Below are positions 1-11,953 of a stretch of DNA of 64,000 bases, in pieces. Position 1 is the first letter of the stretch. Each line of letters starts with the position of its first letter. A program made the translations under genes and the position numbers. The stretch comes from Haliclystus octoradiatus (Eukaryota > Cnidaria > Staurozoa > Stauromedusae > Haliclystidae): contig OU744449.1 of NCBI GenBank assembly GCA_916610825.1, positions 18,817,344-18,881,343 on the forward strand, in the 5' to 3' direction. The notes under the pieces were generated by a model that did no database searches, was not told where the DNA came from, and worked only from the letters and a program-made list of their open reading frames with translations.

Positions 1-1140
1 ACAACCCTTTTGTAGGATAATGATGACCATTTCAATATTGTAGTTTCTTAAGGCATTCAGAACTACTATATTCTTACCCTTCCTTAATCATTTCGCTTCG
101 AACTCTGTCTTGATCACTTCTGTGAAGCTCGAGCCACATCGCTTTTCTACGCCCTTGGCAATTCTGATGATGTGCCACTGCGATGACAACGGTAAGAGCA
201 GGAGTACACAAACCGTTTCCCTTTCGTCTCTCTCTTTCCTTTAACTAGGATATAATCACTTCTTGACTGTAATTTGAAATTTTCGAACCATTCATCAAGG
301 TGTTCCCTTGTTAATATCTAAATAATCATTAATTAGAAAAAACTAGATTGCTTTTACAGAATAAAGAGAGATGAGATGTAATTTGTAAATCAACCAGATA
401 TATTTATCAAATTATTGACGTTATTGATAATCGTACATCTTACCCTTAATCCTATTGTGATCGTATCATTGTTTGATGAAATAACTATACTCTTTGAAAA
501 TGATGGAATAATAGTTTCCCAGAGCACAGGATCCACGATAGTGTTTCAGGAATCAACTAGTCACATCGGATGAATCAGATTTACCTTTGCTTTAAGCTCC
601 GGGCATTCCGATTGTGAATGATCTCCCCTTTACACACCTTGCACGACTTGACATAAGACTATTTAACAACAATACCGTTGGCACTACTGAATGCTCCAGA
701 TATTTCTTTCTTGACGATAGGTTTATCGAAATATAATTCAAATTTCGCACTCAACTCTTTCAAGTTTAAAAGCTTTACCGACGTCTTTTTGGCATCAGAA
801 TGGCGTACTTTTAATTCACATTTCAGTGCATTTCGCAATGTCATTGATTTAACAGCATATACTATGCATTCAATTAACAACTTCTTATTCTAATCTTTTT
901 CAAATAAAAATTCAACGTTAGATCTAGCAGTAAATTTCATAAGGGGCAGGGATGTTATCTCTTTTCGGTACATGATGAGGGATTTAACAGACTCTAATTT
1001 TCCACATGAACGTCCCCCTGTAATCAAACACAAAAATGAGGAGGCAGAACTGACGTCATGATGACTGCCTAGGTGAAAGTTAAGGGGATGGTCCTATATA
1101 ATCACTTTATATAATAATGTTTTGTTTGTTTTGTTTTCAG
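1..1140. other. No confident gene
   Basis: I find no recognisable gene here. Short open frames overlap on both strands around 659-893 (73 codons minus, 71 codons plus), but neither shows a domain, clear splice sites or a recognisable protein. The tract ends in a pyrimidine-rich stretch and CAG that could be the acceptor of the small exon at 1141. Confidence 0.5.
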
Positions 1141-1287
1141 GATAGCAAAGAGATTGCCAACTATCAATCGTTATCAACAAATGATGTAGGCAACCTGGAC
1201 CCTAATTTAGCTTATAAAATATCTTTGTTGGACGAGTTAGCTGGTTTCCTCGATATATCACCAACAGAGCAAATGCAATACATTTGA
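1141..1287 (+). CDS. Possible 3'-terminal exon, unknown protein
   Basis: A T-rich tract ending TTTTCAG directly precedes 49 open codons starting DSKEIANYQSL and ending SPTEQMQYI before TGA. The composition (acidic and Leu-rich, no low complexity) is protein-like, which is why I list it. I do not recognise the family and could not identify a convincing upstream exon. It could equally be a chance open frame behind a fortuitous acceptor. Confidence 0.25.
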   Translation, partial: DSKEIANYQSLSTNDVGNLDPNLAYKISLLDELAGFLDISPTEQMQYI

Positions 1288-1979
1288 TGAAGACAAGAGA
1301 GAGAGAGAGTATAATGGATAATAACTTGATGCTGGATGATTTAACACAGTTTCTTTATATGTCATCACTGTCGAATTGTCAGATGGAACAGTCATCTATT
1401 AATCATTGGAAGAGCTAATAGCTGATGTATGTGCAGCAACCTTGGAAGTGTTTCATTGTGAAGGGTCTGAGGCAAAACATAGGACAAGACATTGGACTTT
1501 GACCTTCATCGATTACCAACTGATGGTTATATAGATTATTCCATTTGCTTTCAATTCCAAATGCGGCTTTTCACTTCAACTGTGTCGCGAGAGGTGAAAT
1601 GGTGAGTTGTGTATCCTAGTGCGGATCAGTGTGATGGAGCCGTGTCAAACTTGGAAGAGCATGATATTGTTGATAATCCCCCTTCACTACAAGATCACGC
1701 TATTCATTGAGCTATACAGTTTTACGACAAACGTTTCAATGAGCGGAATGTAGGTAATTTGAGCAACGGTTTGAGGCTGCAGTAGCGGAATATCAAGCCA
1801 TCGTAGAGAGGGAGGCAACTAATCTAGATGGAATTAATTATTTTGTAACTCTGAAAATGGAATTTCGTAAGGTCACCAATGTTACTATTGTGACTAATCC
1901 AGCTGTGGTATTTCGTACGGAGATAATGATGATCTTACGCAATATTTCTATAATCAAACCGCAACTCAAAATAGCACAC

Positions 1980-2573
1980 AATCTACTTTTACAGAAAATG
2001 GATGAAATCGGAAGAAATGGATCGGGTTGAAATGTAAGGAGTTTAAATGTGGGGGTAGTATTCAACAATGCTTTACACGCATCGACATATAGACTTTTAC
2101 CTGCCTTTTTGATCAACAAAGGAGCTATTATTAGTGTGCTGAATTTTAACGATAATAAATGCTTTGCATGGTCCGCTTTGGCCTCATTGAAGCGGACTCT
2201 GTACGATGCCGAGAGGGTGAGTCATTATGCCGATCATATCAATGAGTTAAATTTTACAGGGCAGAACTTCCCAATAGCTTTGAAAGATATAGGTAAATTT
2301 GAAACAATGAATAACATTTCAGTCTATGTTTTTGCGTACGAAAAGAAGTTGGTCTTTTCTTTCCGCATCACAGAGAAAAAAGGAGCTACCAAACAAGTTG
2401 ACTTGATGTTACTGGAAGGAGGTGAAGGACCTCATCATTACTGTTTAATCAAAAATATGAGCAGATTACTAAGCAGTCAAATGAGTAAGCATGATGGCGT
2501 AATACATTTCTGCCAATACTGCCCTCGTAATTGCACATCATTAGATGCTTTACACAATCATCATTTATATTGA
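1980..2573 (+). pseudogene. Polinton/Maverick-like gene relic
   Basis: From 2049 an open frame of 174 codons reads through a segment resembling proteins found in many invertebrate genomes next to Polinton-type protein-primed DNA polymerase B: an NDNKCFAWSALASL block, then KDIGKFETMNNISVYVF, then HYCLIKNMSRLL, and a zinc-finger-like CQYCPRNCTSLDALHNHH. The reading frame continues upstream (about 1999-2048: KMDEIGRNGSG, then an in-frame TGA where relatives have Trp, then NVRSLNVG), so the copy is broken at its 5' side. It is cut off at about 2573, where Penelope-like sequence begins. The assignment comes from remembered family pattern, not a search. Confidence 0.5.
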
Positions 2574-3245
2574 CCTATCAACTAACAACTCAATTTTCGA
2601 AAAATCAAAAGTTATCTACGAAGACGCTCTGAAGGCAAGTGGACACCAGACAAACTTGTCGTTCAAGCCACGCCCTTCACAGTCAAACAACAACAAAAGA
2701 AAGCGAAGCCGTAAAACTATTTGGTTTAATCCGCCTTACAACAAAACTGTGAAAACAAATGTTGGGCGAACATTTTTAAACCTAATCAGAGAACATTTCC
2801 CAAAAACCCACAGATTTAACAAAATATACAACTTCAACTGCGTCAAGGTAAGCTATAGCTGCGCTAGCAACATGGACACGATAATCAAGAACCATGACAA
2901 AAAGATTGCTAACAACAACGAAAACAACGTCACAAACGCCGCTTCATGTACCTGTAGAAACAAAGAGAAATGTCCATTTGACAATATATGCCACTCAAAA
3001 AGCCTGATTTATAACACCAACGTTTCAACACCAAACGATCCAGAAGGAAAAAATTACATCGGCCTCACGGAAGGAACATTTAAAACACGCTATACGCAGC
3101 ACACCTCGACCTTCAGACACAAAAATTATCATCAAGCACGCAATTATCAAAACATATATGGGATCTCAAAGACAAAGACTTAGATTACACGATTAAATGG
3201 TCATCTCTGGCAACCGGCAGACCTTATACGTTTTTTTGAAACTTG
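2574..3245 (+). pseudogene. Penelope-like retroelement C-terminal remnant (GIY-YIG)
   Basis: The 212-codon frame ending at 3183 carries the typical C-terminal part of Penelope-like elements: the basic block RKTIWFNPPYNKTVKTNVG, the HFPKTHRFNKIYN and VKVSYSCASNM motifs, a Cys-rich stretch (CTCRNKEKCPFDNIC) and the start of a GIY-YIG endonuclease (YIGLTEGTFKTRYTQH). Near 3150 the frame shifts by one base: the continuation WDLKDKDLDYTIKWSSL lies in another frame up to about 3225. The reverse transcriptase part is absent, so this is a 5'-truncated dead copy. It abuts, and probably inserted into, the Polinton-like relic. Confidence 0.7.
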
Positions 3246-3277
3246 TATTGGATCGACTCAATGTTATTGGAGCTTAA

Positions 3278-3610
3278 TTGAACCAAAAAGAATGTAAATT
3301 TAATCAAGCTAAATTAACCTATCTGGGACATAATATCGCAGCAGCCAGGGGCATATCACCTGACATGTCCACAATTACCGAAGCTTTAAATTTGAAGGAG
3401 TTATCGAGTATTGTTTCTGGCATTAGATACCTTTTACAAGAAACATTCGATAAAAACGCTGTAGTGTTGGTCATTTTTGCCATCTGCCTTACGAAATATC
3501 GTCGAAAAGTTCGTCTAGCGGAAATCCAATTAGGTGGATTAGGTAAATTAGTAGTGCTGAATGCGCTCGTTGCACTCTTCTATTTCTTACGGAGTGGATA
3601 TTTTCATTAA
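3278..3610 (+). pseudogene. Gypsy-type reverse transcriptase fragment
   Basis: The first 35 or so residues (NQKECKFNQAKLTYLGHNIAA, then GISPD) match the block after the catalytic motif of Ty3/Gypsy reverse transcriptases (usual form: KC.F....V.YLGH.IS..GI.PD). The rest of the 110-codon frame after about residue 45 is hydrophobic and unrecognised. No flanking LTR or other pol domain is visible. I read it as a short fossil. Confidence 0.5.
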
Positions 3611-3753
3611 GGAAGAGTGCGTTTAATAACAAAGAACTGCCATTCAAATCTCAATAAAACCAATGTGAGGGAATATATTGTACTTTACTAAACCTGGTAT
3701 CTTATTTTACTAAATTTAACTATGCATCTCAAGATATTGTATATATTTCTTAC
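3611..3753. other. Intron start of the minus-strand gene
   Basis: No coding signal. On the minus strand this is the beginning of the intron after the exon 3754-4091, with donor GTAAGA at 3748-3753. Confidence 0.4.
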
Positions 3754-4091
3754 CGTCTCTTTAATAATTTCAACACAAGTGACATTTGGTGACTTGATAA
3801 TTTGCTGTCCTTGTCGTAAGTCGTTGAGTAATTGAATAATTCACAATGTTGTACAACATCAATACCAATTGTTTCATTTGAGATCACGATGATTGGTTGA
3901 CACTCATCTGTGATAGTACAGTGAGAAATACAATATAGAAATGTTTCCAATTCTAAATGTTCAAATGGTGATCCTGTTCTTTGGAAACCCATTCTTTTCT
4001 TGTGGATAGAAACAGTATTATCAGTCGCATCGACCAATGATATATAGATTGAGATAAATAATACCAATGATAGAGTCAAATAACTCATCAT
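3754..4091 (-). CDS. Secreted PAN/apple-like protein, first exon
   Basis: ATG at 4091 opens a typical signal peptide (MMSYLTLSLVLFISIYISLVDA), then an extracellular segment with Cys spaced C-x3-C-x5-C (FLYCISHCTITDEC) and a later HCELF. This is the Cys pattern of PAN/apple modules. The exon ends KLLKR at an AGACG|GTAAGA donor, so the protein continues in exons further left that I could not identify. An exon with the same architecture lies at 41039-41347, so the two are probably paralogues. PAN/apple domains mediate protein or carbohydrate binding in secreted proteins; the actual ligand is unknown. The start is supported by the signal peptide and by a TATA-like box about 50 bp upstream. Confidence 0.55.
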
Positions 4092-4139
4092 GTTGACATT
4101 CAGACGTTTTACAATTTATGTACTGAATTAATACATAAT

Positions 4140-4150
4140 ACTATATATAG
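4140..4150 (-). promoter_or_regulatory. TATA-like box of the PAN/apple-like gene
   Basis: On the minus strand GGCTATATATAGTA lies about 50 bp upstream of the ATG at 4091. Only about 180 bp separate that ATG from the end of the large transposon at 4275, so any core promoter must lie in this short stretch or come from the transposon end. Confidence 0.35.
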
Positions 4151-4274
4151 CCATACAAGTAGACTCATGTCTTTAGGCTTTGCTTGCAATATATTTGTAA
4201 CAAGATCTGAAATATTTTGAGTCTGAAGTTCAACTGCTGCAGCTGAAATTTTGCCATTTTATGTTGATAAGGTA

Positions 4275-4450
4275 CCCGGGGGGGTACTTCCATATAGTCG
4301 CTATACGGGGGTGTGCCATTTTTTTTGGGTATCATTTTAACAATTTGCCTGCAATTTTGGGGGTATTTATTCTAAGGAAGTGCAATTTTGGGGTCCAAGA
4401 TTTGGCAAAATTCAAAATGTTTGGTAAAAAATTCAAAATTTTGTCAAAAC
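4275..4450. repeat. Left terminal/subterminal region of the 9.2-kb transposon
   Basis: G-run terminus, then the block CTATACGGGGGTGTGCCA, then two copies of the GCAATTTTGGGG motif near 4350-4395. It matches the complement of the right end for about 50 bp; the GCAATTTTGGGG repeats behind it run in the same direction at both ends. Confidence 0.7.
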
Positions 4451-4671
4451 AATTTTAATTGAGAAGTTTTTCAACAATTGAAGTTTTTATGCAAGTTAAC
4501 CTGCATCAACCCCCGTCATCAGGACCAATGCATAGAATAATGAAGCAAACTATTTCCAGTTTATTAATTAACCCCTTTCAAAAGTTGGAAGCTGTTCATT
4601 CATGTGACAGGCCAAGTGGTCAACAACGAAAACGTTTCAATACCTCTAATAAATTCAATATTAAGAATTTA

Positions 4672-4837
4672 CACTGCAGATCAATTTTCACAGACTTCAT
4701 GGCAGATTGGCCTTGATTGTCAAGGCGCAGCGATACGCCGCAGCTCTTTGTAATGCAATTCCCTCAATGCCATTCCGTCCGCCATCACAAGGATGGTACT
4801 CATTGATGTTCAGATAAAGTCAAGGCTGAGTTAACCT
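4672..4837 (-). mobile_element. SINE fragment (same family as 17085, 43158, 55718)
   Basis: Complementary to the body of the tRNA-derived SINE seen elsewhere in the window: shared blocks include CACTGCAGATCAA, TTGTCAAGGCGCA, GCAATTCCCTC and AAAGTCAAGGCTGAG. The tRNA-like head is missing. It lies inside the left arm of the large transposon. Confidence 0.7.
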
Positions 4838-5595
4838 TGACGTTGGCATTTATCACAAATGTGGGTAAACGAGAAATGTAAATACCGGGGTAAATACCTT
4901 TCAGCCATAAATATGACCAGCACAGTCTAGCAAAATTTAATATTTATATTATTATTGCTATGATAAGCAAATTTCCAAATTTCCTAATCTTGCTTAAACT
5001 ACGCTGGTATCCATCCCACTACACAGTACATCGGTTTGCATGGAATTCAATTAACTCAAGGGACATAAAAGAAGTTCTTAGTTCTACATACCAAATTCAT
5101 TTTATAAATAACTTCAAGCATTTGCAGTTTAAAAATAAGTTGCATAGTCCTAGCTTGTTTGTTTTATAATATTTCACCAGAATCAAAATAAATCCAACCA
5201 TATGATGTTTACTATATTTTCGGGTACCCATAAATTTAAAAGATAACAGCGTAAAATAGTCCAAATGAAGCAAAATGGACGCCAAATGGATGGAAGTGAA
5301 CTAGCCTCATTCCATAACGGCCCTCACTTCTGCGCGACCGGTTGCTATTGGAAACATAAACAACAACGAACTCTGTGACTTTGATGATGTTCGAGGCCAA
5401 TACAGTTACCGGTCACCAATGTTTAGTTTCCAATGAATCACAGGAAGAACAATATTTCGCACTGACACTGTCGAAAATTAAACTATATTGAACGATTAAG
5501 TAAATTTCCAAATTGACTTTCAGCAACAAGATTACAGCATTTGATCAGTTGTTGCTCATATTTGAAAAACTTTACTGAACTAGGTCTTTAGCAAT
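4838..5595. other. Transposon arm without recognised coding sequence
   Basis: Short open frames on both strands only. This stretch probably contains the promoter and leader of the gene starting at 5596, but I see no clear TATA box or other site. Confidence 0.35.
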
Positions 5596-6989
5596 ATGGG
5601 TGTAGATAAAAGAGGAAATAACAGAGGGAAGTGTATGCAATGTGATGATTGTGTGGATTATGAGGCTCCGTCACAAGGTTATGCCTGTGATTATTGCGAT
5701 TGCAAGCCAACGAAACATGAATTGTTATCAACTGATGATGTTCAATGTAACCCAACTCCAGCAAAAAGATTTTATTCTGAGCAGTCTGATAAATGTGGTG
5801 AAAACAGTCCAACACCAAGTGCTGCAGTGAGAGAAAATTCAACTTCAGATGATGAAACTCCAAAAGATTTGAGCTTTTTAACTTCTGTTGGTTATGATGA
5901 TGATAATGATGGCACTGAAGCAATAATATCAATAGGGGATTCACCAGGTTAGTTTCATACTTGTAAACTGAGTTATTTTTAGGACTATTGCTCACATTTG
6001 TGACTCAATTACTATAGAAATGAATCAATACATTATTTTAATATTTCATTATATGTGTATAATACTAGAGCCGGGTATAAGAGGCCTGACTGAAGGAAAA
6101 TTATTGCGAATCAAATATATCACCCTTTATTTCACAATTCAAATGTTTGAATCAATTTCAAATAAGCAAACAAACAAGACGGGATATAAGGATTCTAAAA
6201 CTGTGATTATGTCATCCCTGAGACTTAAATATTTGCTTGATATCATTCTACAATATTTATAATTGTTGGAAAAGCTAAATATTTTAAAGTATAAGCAAGT
6301 TACTGGGAATTGGCATTTATCTCACAAATATATATTTACAAATTAAGTTAAATAAAGGTAACAACAGTAGAACTATTAAATTATTTAAGATTGGCATTCT
6401 ATTTTAATTAATACTTGCAGACGATGAATGTCATGATCAACAACAGGATGGTATAAAAAAGAAAGCAGTTTCGTCATTGCAGAAACTAGCTGATAAAATC
6501 AGTAAAGCAGAAAATACGAAACACAATGATAACGAATCTGGTAACAAAGACCAAGGGCCAAGTCAATATGTAATTGAAACAGATGGTCTAGTATTCTACT
6601 TCACATGCACAGTTTGCAAGTTAAAGAATAAAATTAGAAAAAGAAAGACCGCAAATGAAGTGCTATTACACAGCCAAACTCAAATACATCAATTCAAATT
6701 AGCTAATTTAGTTTCAAATACCGACAGTGCACAGCGTGCCCAGGAACAAGCCAATGCAGTGTTTGAAAGCATAGTAAACGAAGTTGGCACCGACGTATTT
6801 GTAATGAAAGAAGGTGGTCTTGCGCATTGCAGAACATGTGACATTGATATTGCATTGTTTGGAAGAGGAGGTGCAGCAACCAGAGCACGGGACCATGTTG
6901 AAAGCAACAAGCACGGCAAAAGTAGCAGTTGTAATATGAAAAGCACAAGGGCAATTACTGACTTTTGGAAGCCATCAACAAGCAGCTGA
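5596..6989 (+). CDS. Transposon-encoded zinc-finger protein (two exons)
   Basis: Exon 1 (5596-5950) starts MGVDKRGNNRGKC and has a Cys cluster (CMQCDDC, then CDYCDCKPTKH) resembling a short zinc ribbon, then an acidic Ser/Thr-rich tail. Donor CCAG|GTTAGT joins acceptor CAG at 6420. Exon 2 (6421-6989) continues in frame: DDECHDQ, then a CTVCKLKNKIRKRK...H...H finger and a BED-like CRTCDI...RARDHVESNKH finger, ending DFWKPSTSS before TGA. In similar proteins such an N-terminal zinc-finger block precedes the transposase-like region, so the TGA may separate two genes or break one. The likely role is DNA binding of transposon ends, inferred from context. Confidence 0.55.
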
Positions 6990-7005
6990 TTGCCATCAAC
7001 CTGAA

Positions 7006-10000
7006 ATGGAACAACACACACAGTTAGATTTATGCGAAGGGTTTTTTGAAAACCAAATCAAGTATGGAAATCAGACATGCAACACAAAATTATTGATAAA
7101 GGACAATACTGGGGGAATTGATAATTTTGAGGATACATGGTACCCTATCCCTATGGCAGTTATCAAGAGAAATACAGTAGATGGCATTGAGGAATATAAA
7201 GGAACTTTCAAACATAGAAAATGCAAGAAATTTGCTGAAAAATCCATAACTTGCACGACATGTAGAGAGATACCGAAATTGCAATCATTTAAACGGAGAC
7301 TGCAACTCAGGTCTGAAAAGGTAGATGAAGATGGAACACGCAATCTAGATTGCGTAAGATTTGATTACTTGACAGAGAAGGAGAAAACTGATAAACCGCG
7401 AGAGAAAAATAAAAGCATAGACAGTAAAGAATCTGAGAACTTTTTCCTAAGGCCACAAGCTCTGCGTCTCAAAATCCGTGTAAGAAATTTGAGGGAAGAA
7501 ATCAAAGAATATGCAAAGCGTGGTGATTTGAAAGCTGTTTGTCATTGCTTAACAACTGCAGCAGAAAAAGGTACATTAAACAAAAAAGATTATTTTCTTG
7601 ATCTTCTTGAGGTTACTGCAAAGAATTTTCACCGGAAGGGACCGCAAGGAAAAAGATATAGCAAATCAATGCAAGAATTTTACGAGTCATTACTGATCAT
7701 GGGTGGCCCAAAACTATGCAATTTCATTAGCGCAAACATCCATGGCCCTGGTGTTAATACTATTTATCATTGGCGCCAAAAACGTACAATTAAATTCTTA
7801 CCAGGAATTTGCAAACAAAACTTTATTGAGATAGGAAAATTAATAAAAAGTACAATGGAAAGAAAAGGCATCCCAAAAGTACCATGGCTAGCTGCAGAAG
7901 ATGAGACTGCTGTGGAGCCAGTAATAGTGTACAGCCAAGATGTGGATGAAATGACAGGGTTCTGTGGGGAGAAAGGAAACGAAACAGAAGAGCACAATTG
8001 CCTACAAGCATTACATTTGACAATAGGTGATGACGAAACATCTTATCAAAGGATTGTGTCTGCCTTCGAAAAGTTCACAATAGGAAAGCATGCTCGAGTT
8101 ATAATTCTAAACCCAATGCATGTAGGCCTACCTCGTGCTGTTGCAGCACTAGAGAGTTTCAGATTGCATGAACGACGACGTTAGAAGGGTGCGCAGTGCG
8201 TCTGCGCATCTCTTTGGGGAATCACCTCTGTGCAAGAACCGTTCACGTGAACGGTTCATGAGCAATCTATCGTCGTCGTGAACGATAGCGAAGCTCAACT
8301 TTGAAATACGACAAATGTAGCATAGAAAGTGCATTCAATACAATCTTAGTACTATTATATCAATCAGAAATGCCGTAAATTCTTTTTCCATCAGAAGTTA
8401 TTGATAAATACACTTGCAAAATATATACTTGGAATGAAATTTATGGTCTTTTGCGTGGTCAAATACCTTACATACGGCTACATAAACATGTTGCAAACAA
8501 CACCATAAGGTTTAAAGTAAGCTAAGTTTGATGTATTTTGACGTCGAATTATAGATTTTGTTCTTGTTTAAACTTGAAGTTTAAAATACAGATTTCAATT
8601 ATATTTCTACCGCTGTTTGTTGTATGTTATTTGAGTAAGATTTGGCCGAAATGATTTTGTTCATTTAGTCTTTATTTACAATATTAGTTGATTATTTCAT
8701 TTAAACATGATTTAAAAGAAATCTTCTTCCAATTATATTGCATTAACGATTGCTTTAGACCTTTGCAATATGTAGCGTTGTTTTATCTTCAAAATCCATA
8801 ACATACAAAATGCGTATTCGCCAGATTGACATTATCAAAATGATTGTTTTCATGTTTTGCAAAGAGATGGAACTACCGTCGTTGGCCAAAATAATCTGAA
8901 ACGCAAACTGCGTGAGTACGACGATCAGAACAGGAAGTTGTATATGACGTGATCCTACCGTCGTCGTTCAACGAGATCTGAAACTCCCTACTAATGCCAA
9001 CATGCAACAAGTTTACAAACATTGATGTGAAATCACAATGGGATGAAATACTGTCGCTCTTCAAAGAGACAATGGAGACAGACGTTGGGCCTCTAGTTGG
9101 AAATAGTTCTGATGGGGATGCAAGGCGAAGAAAGTTGATGGTGGAGGGCATGGCTAACACATCTGAAAATACTAGATTTCAACCCATTCCAGCCAATCTT
9201 GGATTTGTATTCACAGCACGCAAAGAGCAACTTGATTCCAACAACTACATAATAAGAGATCTGGGGGATCAAGATCCCATACACAATCACAAAAAATTCA
9301 TCAACCATCTTGATTGCACCAGCAAAATACTGAAAATTGGACCTGATTATACAGTACATATGAATCACATAGAAAAAGTCCTCAAGCTACTTCCTGCCTT
9401 AGAACATGGGTTGTCGTTCGAACATGTGCGAAGAGAGAGGGATCGGCAAAATTGGCGGATTGCCCAAGAGTTGACTTTCCTTCGTGTTCAAGACTGTCTA
9501 CAGAAAATTTCAACAATGAACACAGATACTGTAAATCCTGATCCTTCTGTCTTGGGAACGAAGGCATTTTTGAAAGTGATGTACCAATATGTTGAAATTT
9601 TTTTTAGCGCTGATGCATGCTTGGCAAAACGCATCCAATATGCCTCATTTGTTTGCCATTTCCTTGGAATTTGGAGGAATTTTGTCTTCTGGCATCCATC
9701 ACTAACGATATCTGTCAATTTTGTTTCGAATCAATGTTATGTCGACGTACTACTGAGTTGTCACAGTGCAGTTTTGTAATATTTACCCAAAAGCTGGAGA
9801 AGAGACAAGTGAATGGAAACAAGGTATTAAAATTTCTCAGGAATTAGCAACTTCAATGGGTATGCTGAGGCGCTATTTTGATGAGTACAAATATGATGGG
9901 AAAGAAAATCCTTATCAATGGTTTGACGCGCCTTTCACAAGTGGTGATCATTCAAATTTGTTGAAAATTATTGATATTGATGAATCTGATGATGATGAAC

Positions 10001-11953
10001 AACATCCAACACACAAGGAAGGTGAAGAAGAAAGTTCCACAGTTCTCCCTGATGCAACTTCAGCAGCTACATCTGATTCAGGTAAGCGTGTCAACTGCAA
10101 GCTAAAGCGTTAAGCAGGCTATACCCGTTTACAAGATTTAATTCTACGTTTATCCATTTTAGTCTTTTTGGACCCTCGTATACCAACAAGTGAGGAGTTA
10201 AGGGACTTGCATGGCCATCTCGATCAAGTGATTGATGAAGTTCAAACACAGGAAGAGTATGATTTTATCAGTTTTTTCTGCAATTTAAGAAAAGTTCTTA
10301 CCCCTAATGTATTTCTACTTGGTTGAAATATTTAGAATTTGTGAAATATTGTGATGTTGATGTAGAATCCCATCTTTATTGCTGCAAGAATCAATGTCCT
10401 TTGTCCAACTTTATATTAGATGTGTGTTCATATTTTTGAAACAGATTAAGTCTTCAAAAGTTTTGTGCAAACCAACTGCCTCCAAAGAAAATTCAATTTC
10501 AGCAAATGAATTATACTATGATAAGTTTTTGCTGCTGGATTATACTTGAATTTTTATGACAAGAACTATCAAATGCGGGATCAAATGAGTCTGAATGAAA
10601 AGTAACTATATATGAATATAATTTTCTCATATAAATCATTCACAAACGTTTCCCTCAAACATTCCCTCGAGCATCATTTGAGCCAGTTACAATTTTTCTT
10701 CTTGCAGATATCAATTTTAGAGTTACATGTAAATGTTTACTTATGCTGAATCCGCATATTTTAATAGGGTTTCCTTGAAGGTGACTGCTCAGTGCCTATT
10801 AAATCAAGATGGTGCTATTTGATCATCTTGCTATTATGCATGATTAACTCTTAATTTTTATTGAGATAACAGATTGGTAATGCCTATAAATGGACATTAC
10901 ATGACAAACCTAGAAAATCATATTAAAATTAGCAATATCCTAACAATATCTTTCATCGGGTCTTTCATAGGGATCCTGCAAACCCTGCTTCAAACCTGCT
11001 CACAAAGACTAAGCACAGTCCCTCCATTACGGTGGAAGGTTATGGCCGCAGATACAAAGCAACCCTTATTCGGCTACTCAATGAAGACCCCCATCTATCT
11101 AAAGATAGGTAAGTTTAACAAATTTTGTTCTCAAATTGTGGCAGGTCTATACTGTATAATACATTCTATGAAACAATGTTGTATGTAATTGCCTTAGATT
11201 GATAAGAGTTCGCCAAGCTAATGAAGAAATTGGATCGGAAATTAATTTAGAAGCATGCAATGATCCTTCTACAAACTTGGTCCTGTTTGCTGATTACGCA
11301 GCTGTCAACAAAACAGAAAACTCGTTCATAATACTAAGATTGCAAAGGATGCTGAAAAAAAACAACAAAAGGCTTTTAGAGTACAAAAAGCCAGTGCCTT
11401 TCACAAGTGAGCACATTCCTCACTTGACAGTTATGGGAAGTGTATACAAGGATGATGCAAATGCTGGTTCATTTTCATTTGATGGAAGAAGTACTTGTTC
11501 AATTGAGGCTAAAGACATTTTATGCCATGTAAACCTCACGTACGACAACACCACAATGACGTTTACTATTCCTTCTGCTGAATTAAAAGCAATTACTGAT
11601 GAAATCCGCAAGCTTTGTAAGTGAAAACACCGTCTCTCGACACTGTCTTATAATATATCATTCATTGCTTGGTGCTCTTTTGAATAACACTCAATCATAG
11701 GCAGGCTATCAATCTGTTGTATTTTATGTCCATCCTGCTTACACAATATTCTCATACTATTACAGGTCCAACTAAAAAGAACCAAAAAAGTGGAGATTCG
11801 TCAAAGCAAAAACAACGTCGTAAGAGTTCTGCACCTCAAGCTGCTCAAGTAGAAGAAAGATTAGTTTCCGTAGTTCAACCACAGCCAGCCGACAATGGAG
11901 ATGTCAGGCGGTCTAATAGAGTTAGACATGTTTCATTTTATGTAAATACATAG
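7006..11953 (+). pseudogene. Transposase-like gene of the 9.2-kb element, multi-exon, interrupted
   Basis: The main exon runs 7006-8151, is interrupted by a MITE, and resumes at 8988-9777. It includes a Cys-rich start (CEGFFEN..., CTTCREIPKLQSFKRR), a basic helical region, and a probable catalytic core with AEDETAVEPVIVYSQDVDEMTGFCG, then MPTCNKF, VGPLVGNSSDGDARRRKL, FINHLD, DRQNWRIAQ and HFLGIWRNFVF. This core resembles an uncharacterised protein family I have seen across eukaryotes, probably transposon-derived. It meets TAA at 9777, where a short deletion seems to join frames (9766-10079 continues: QELATSMGMLRRYF). Further exons by splice consensus: from about 10163; 10969-11107 (ITVEGYGRRYKATLIRLL, LSKDR); about 11200-11616; 11766-11953, ending RRSNRVRHVSFYVNT. 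The catalytic residues are not assigned. Confidence 0.55.
8152..8987. mobile_element. 836-bp MITE inserted in the transposase-like gene
   Basis: Terminal inverted repeats: GAGTTTCAGATTGCATGAACG at the left and the near-complement at the right (AACGAGATCTGAAACTC), both followed inward by the GACGACG motif. The triplet CTA lies on both sides (8149-8151 and 8988-8990); removing the element plus one CTA rejoins the host gene in frame at AAL/LMPTCNKF. Inside are repeated CGTCGTCG motifs and a perfect 22-bp palindrome at about 8236-8257 (half-site GAACCGTTCAC). The 3-bp duplication and end sequence fit a non-autonomous PIF/Harbinger-type element. It has no coding capacity. Confidence 0.7.

Noticed and set aside
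5588-5995. 135-codon minus-strand frame
   Set aside because: It is opposite exon 1 of the transposon zinc-finger gene, His/Asn-rich by mirror of that exon's codons, and without recognisable domain.
8994-9779. Separate gene starting MPTCNKF
   Set aside because: It is the continuation of the frame ending at 8151 across the MITE, not an independent start.
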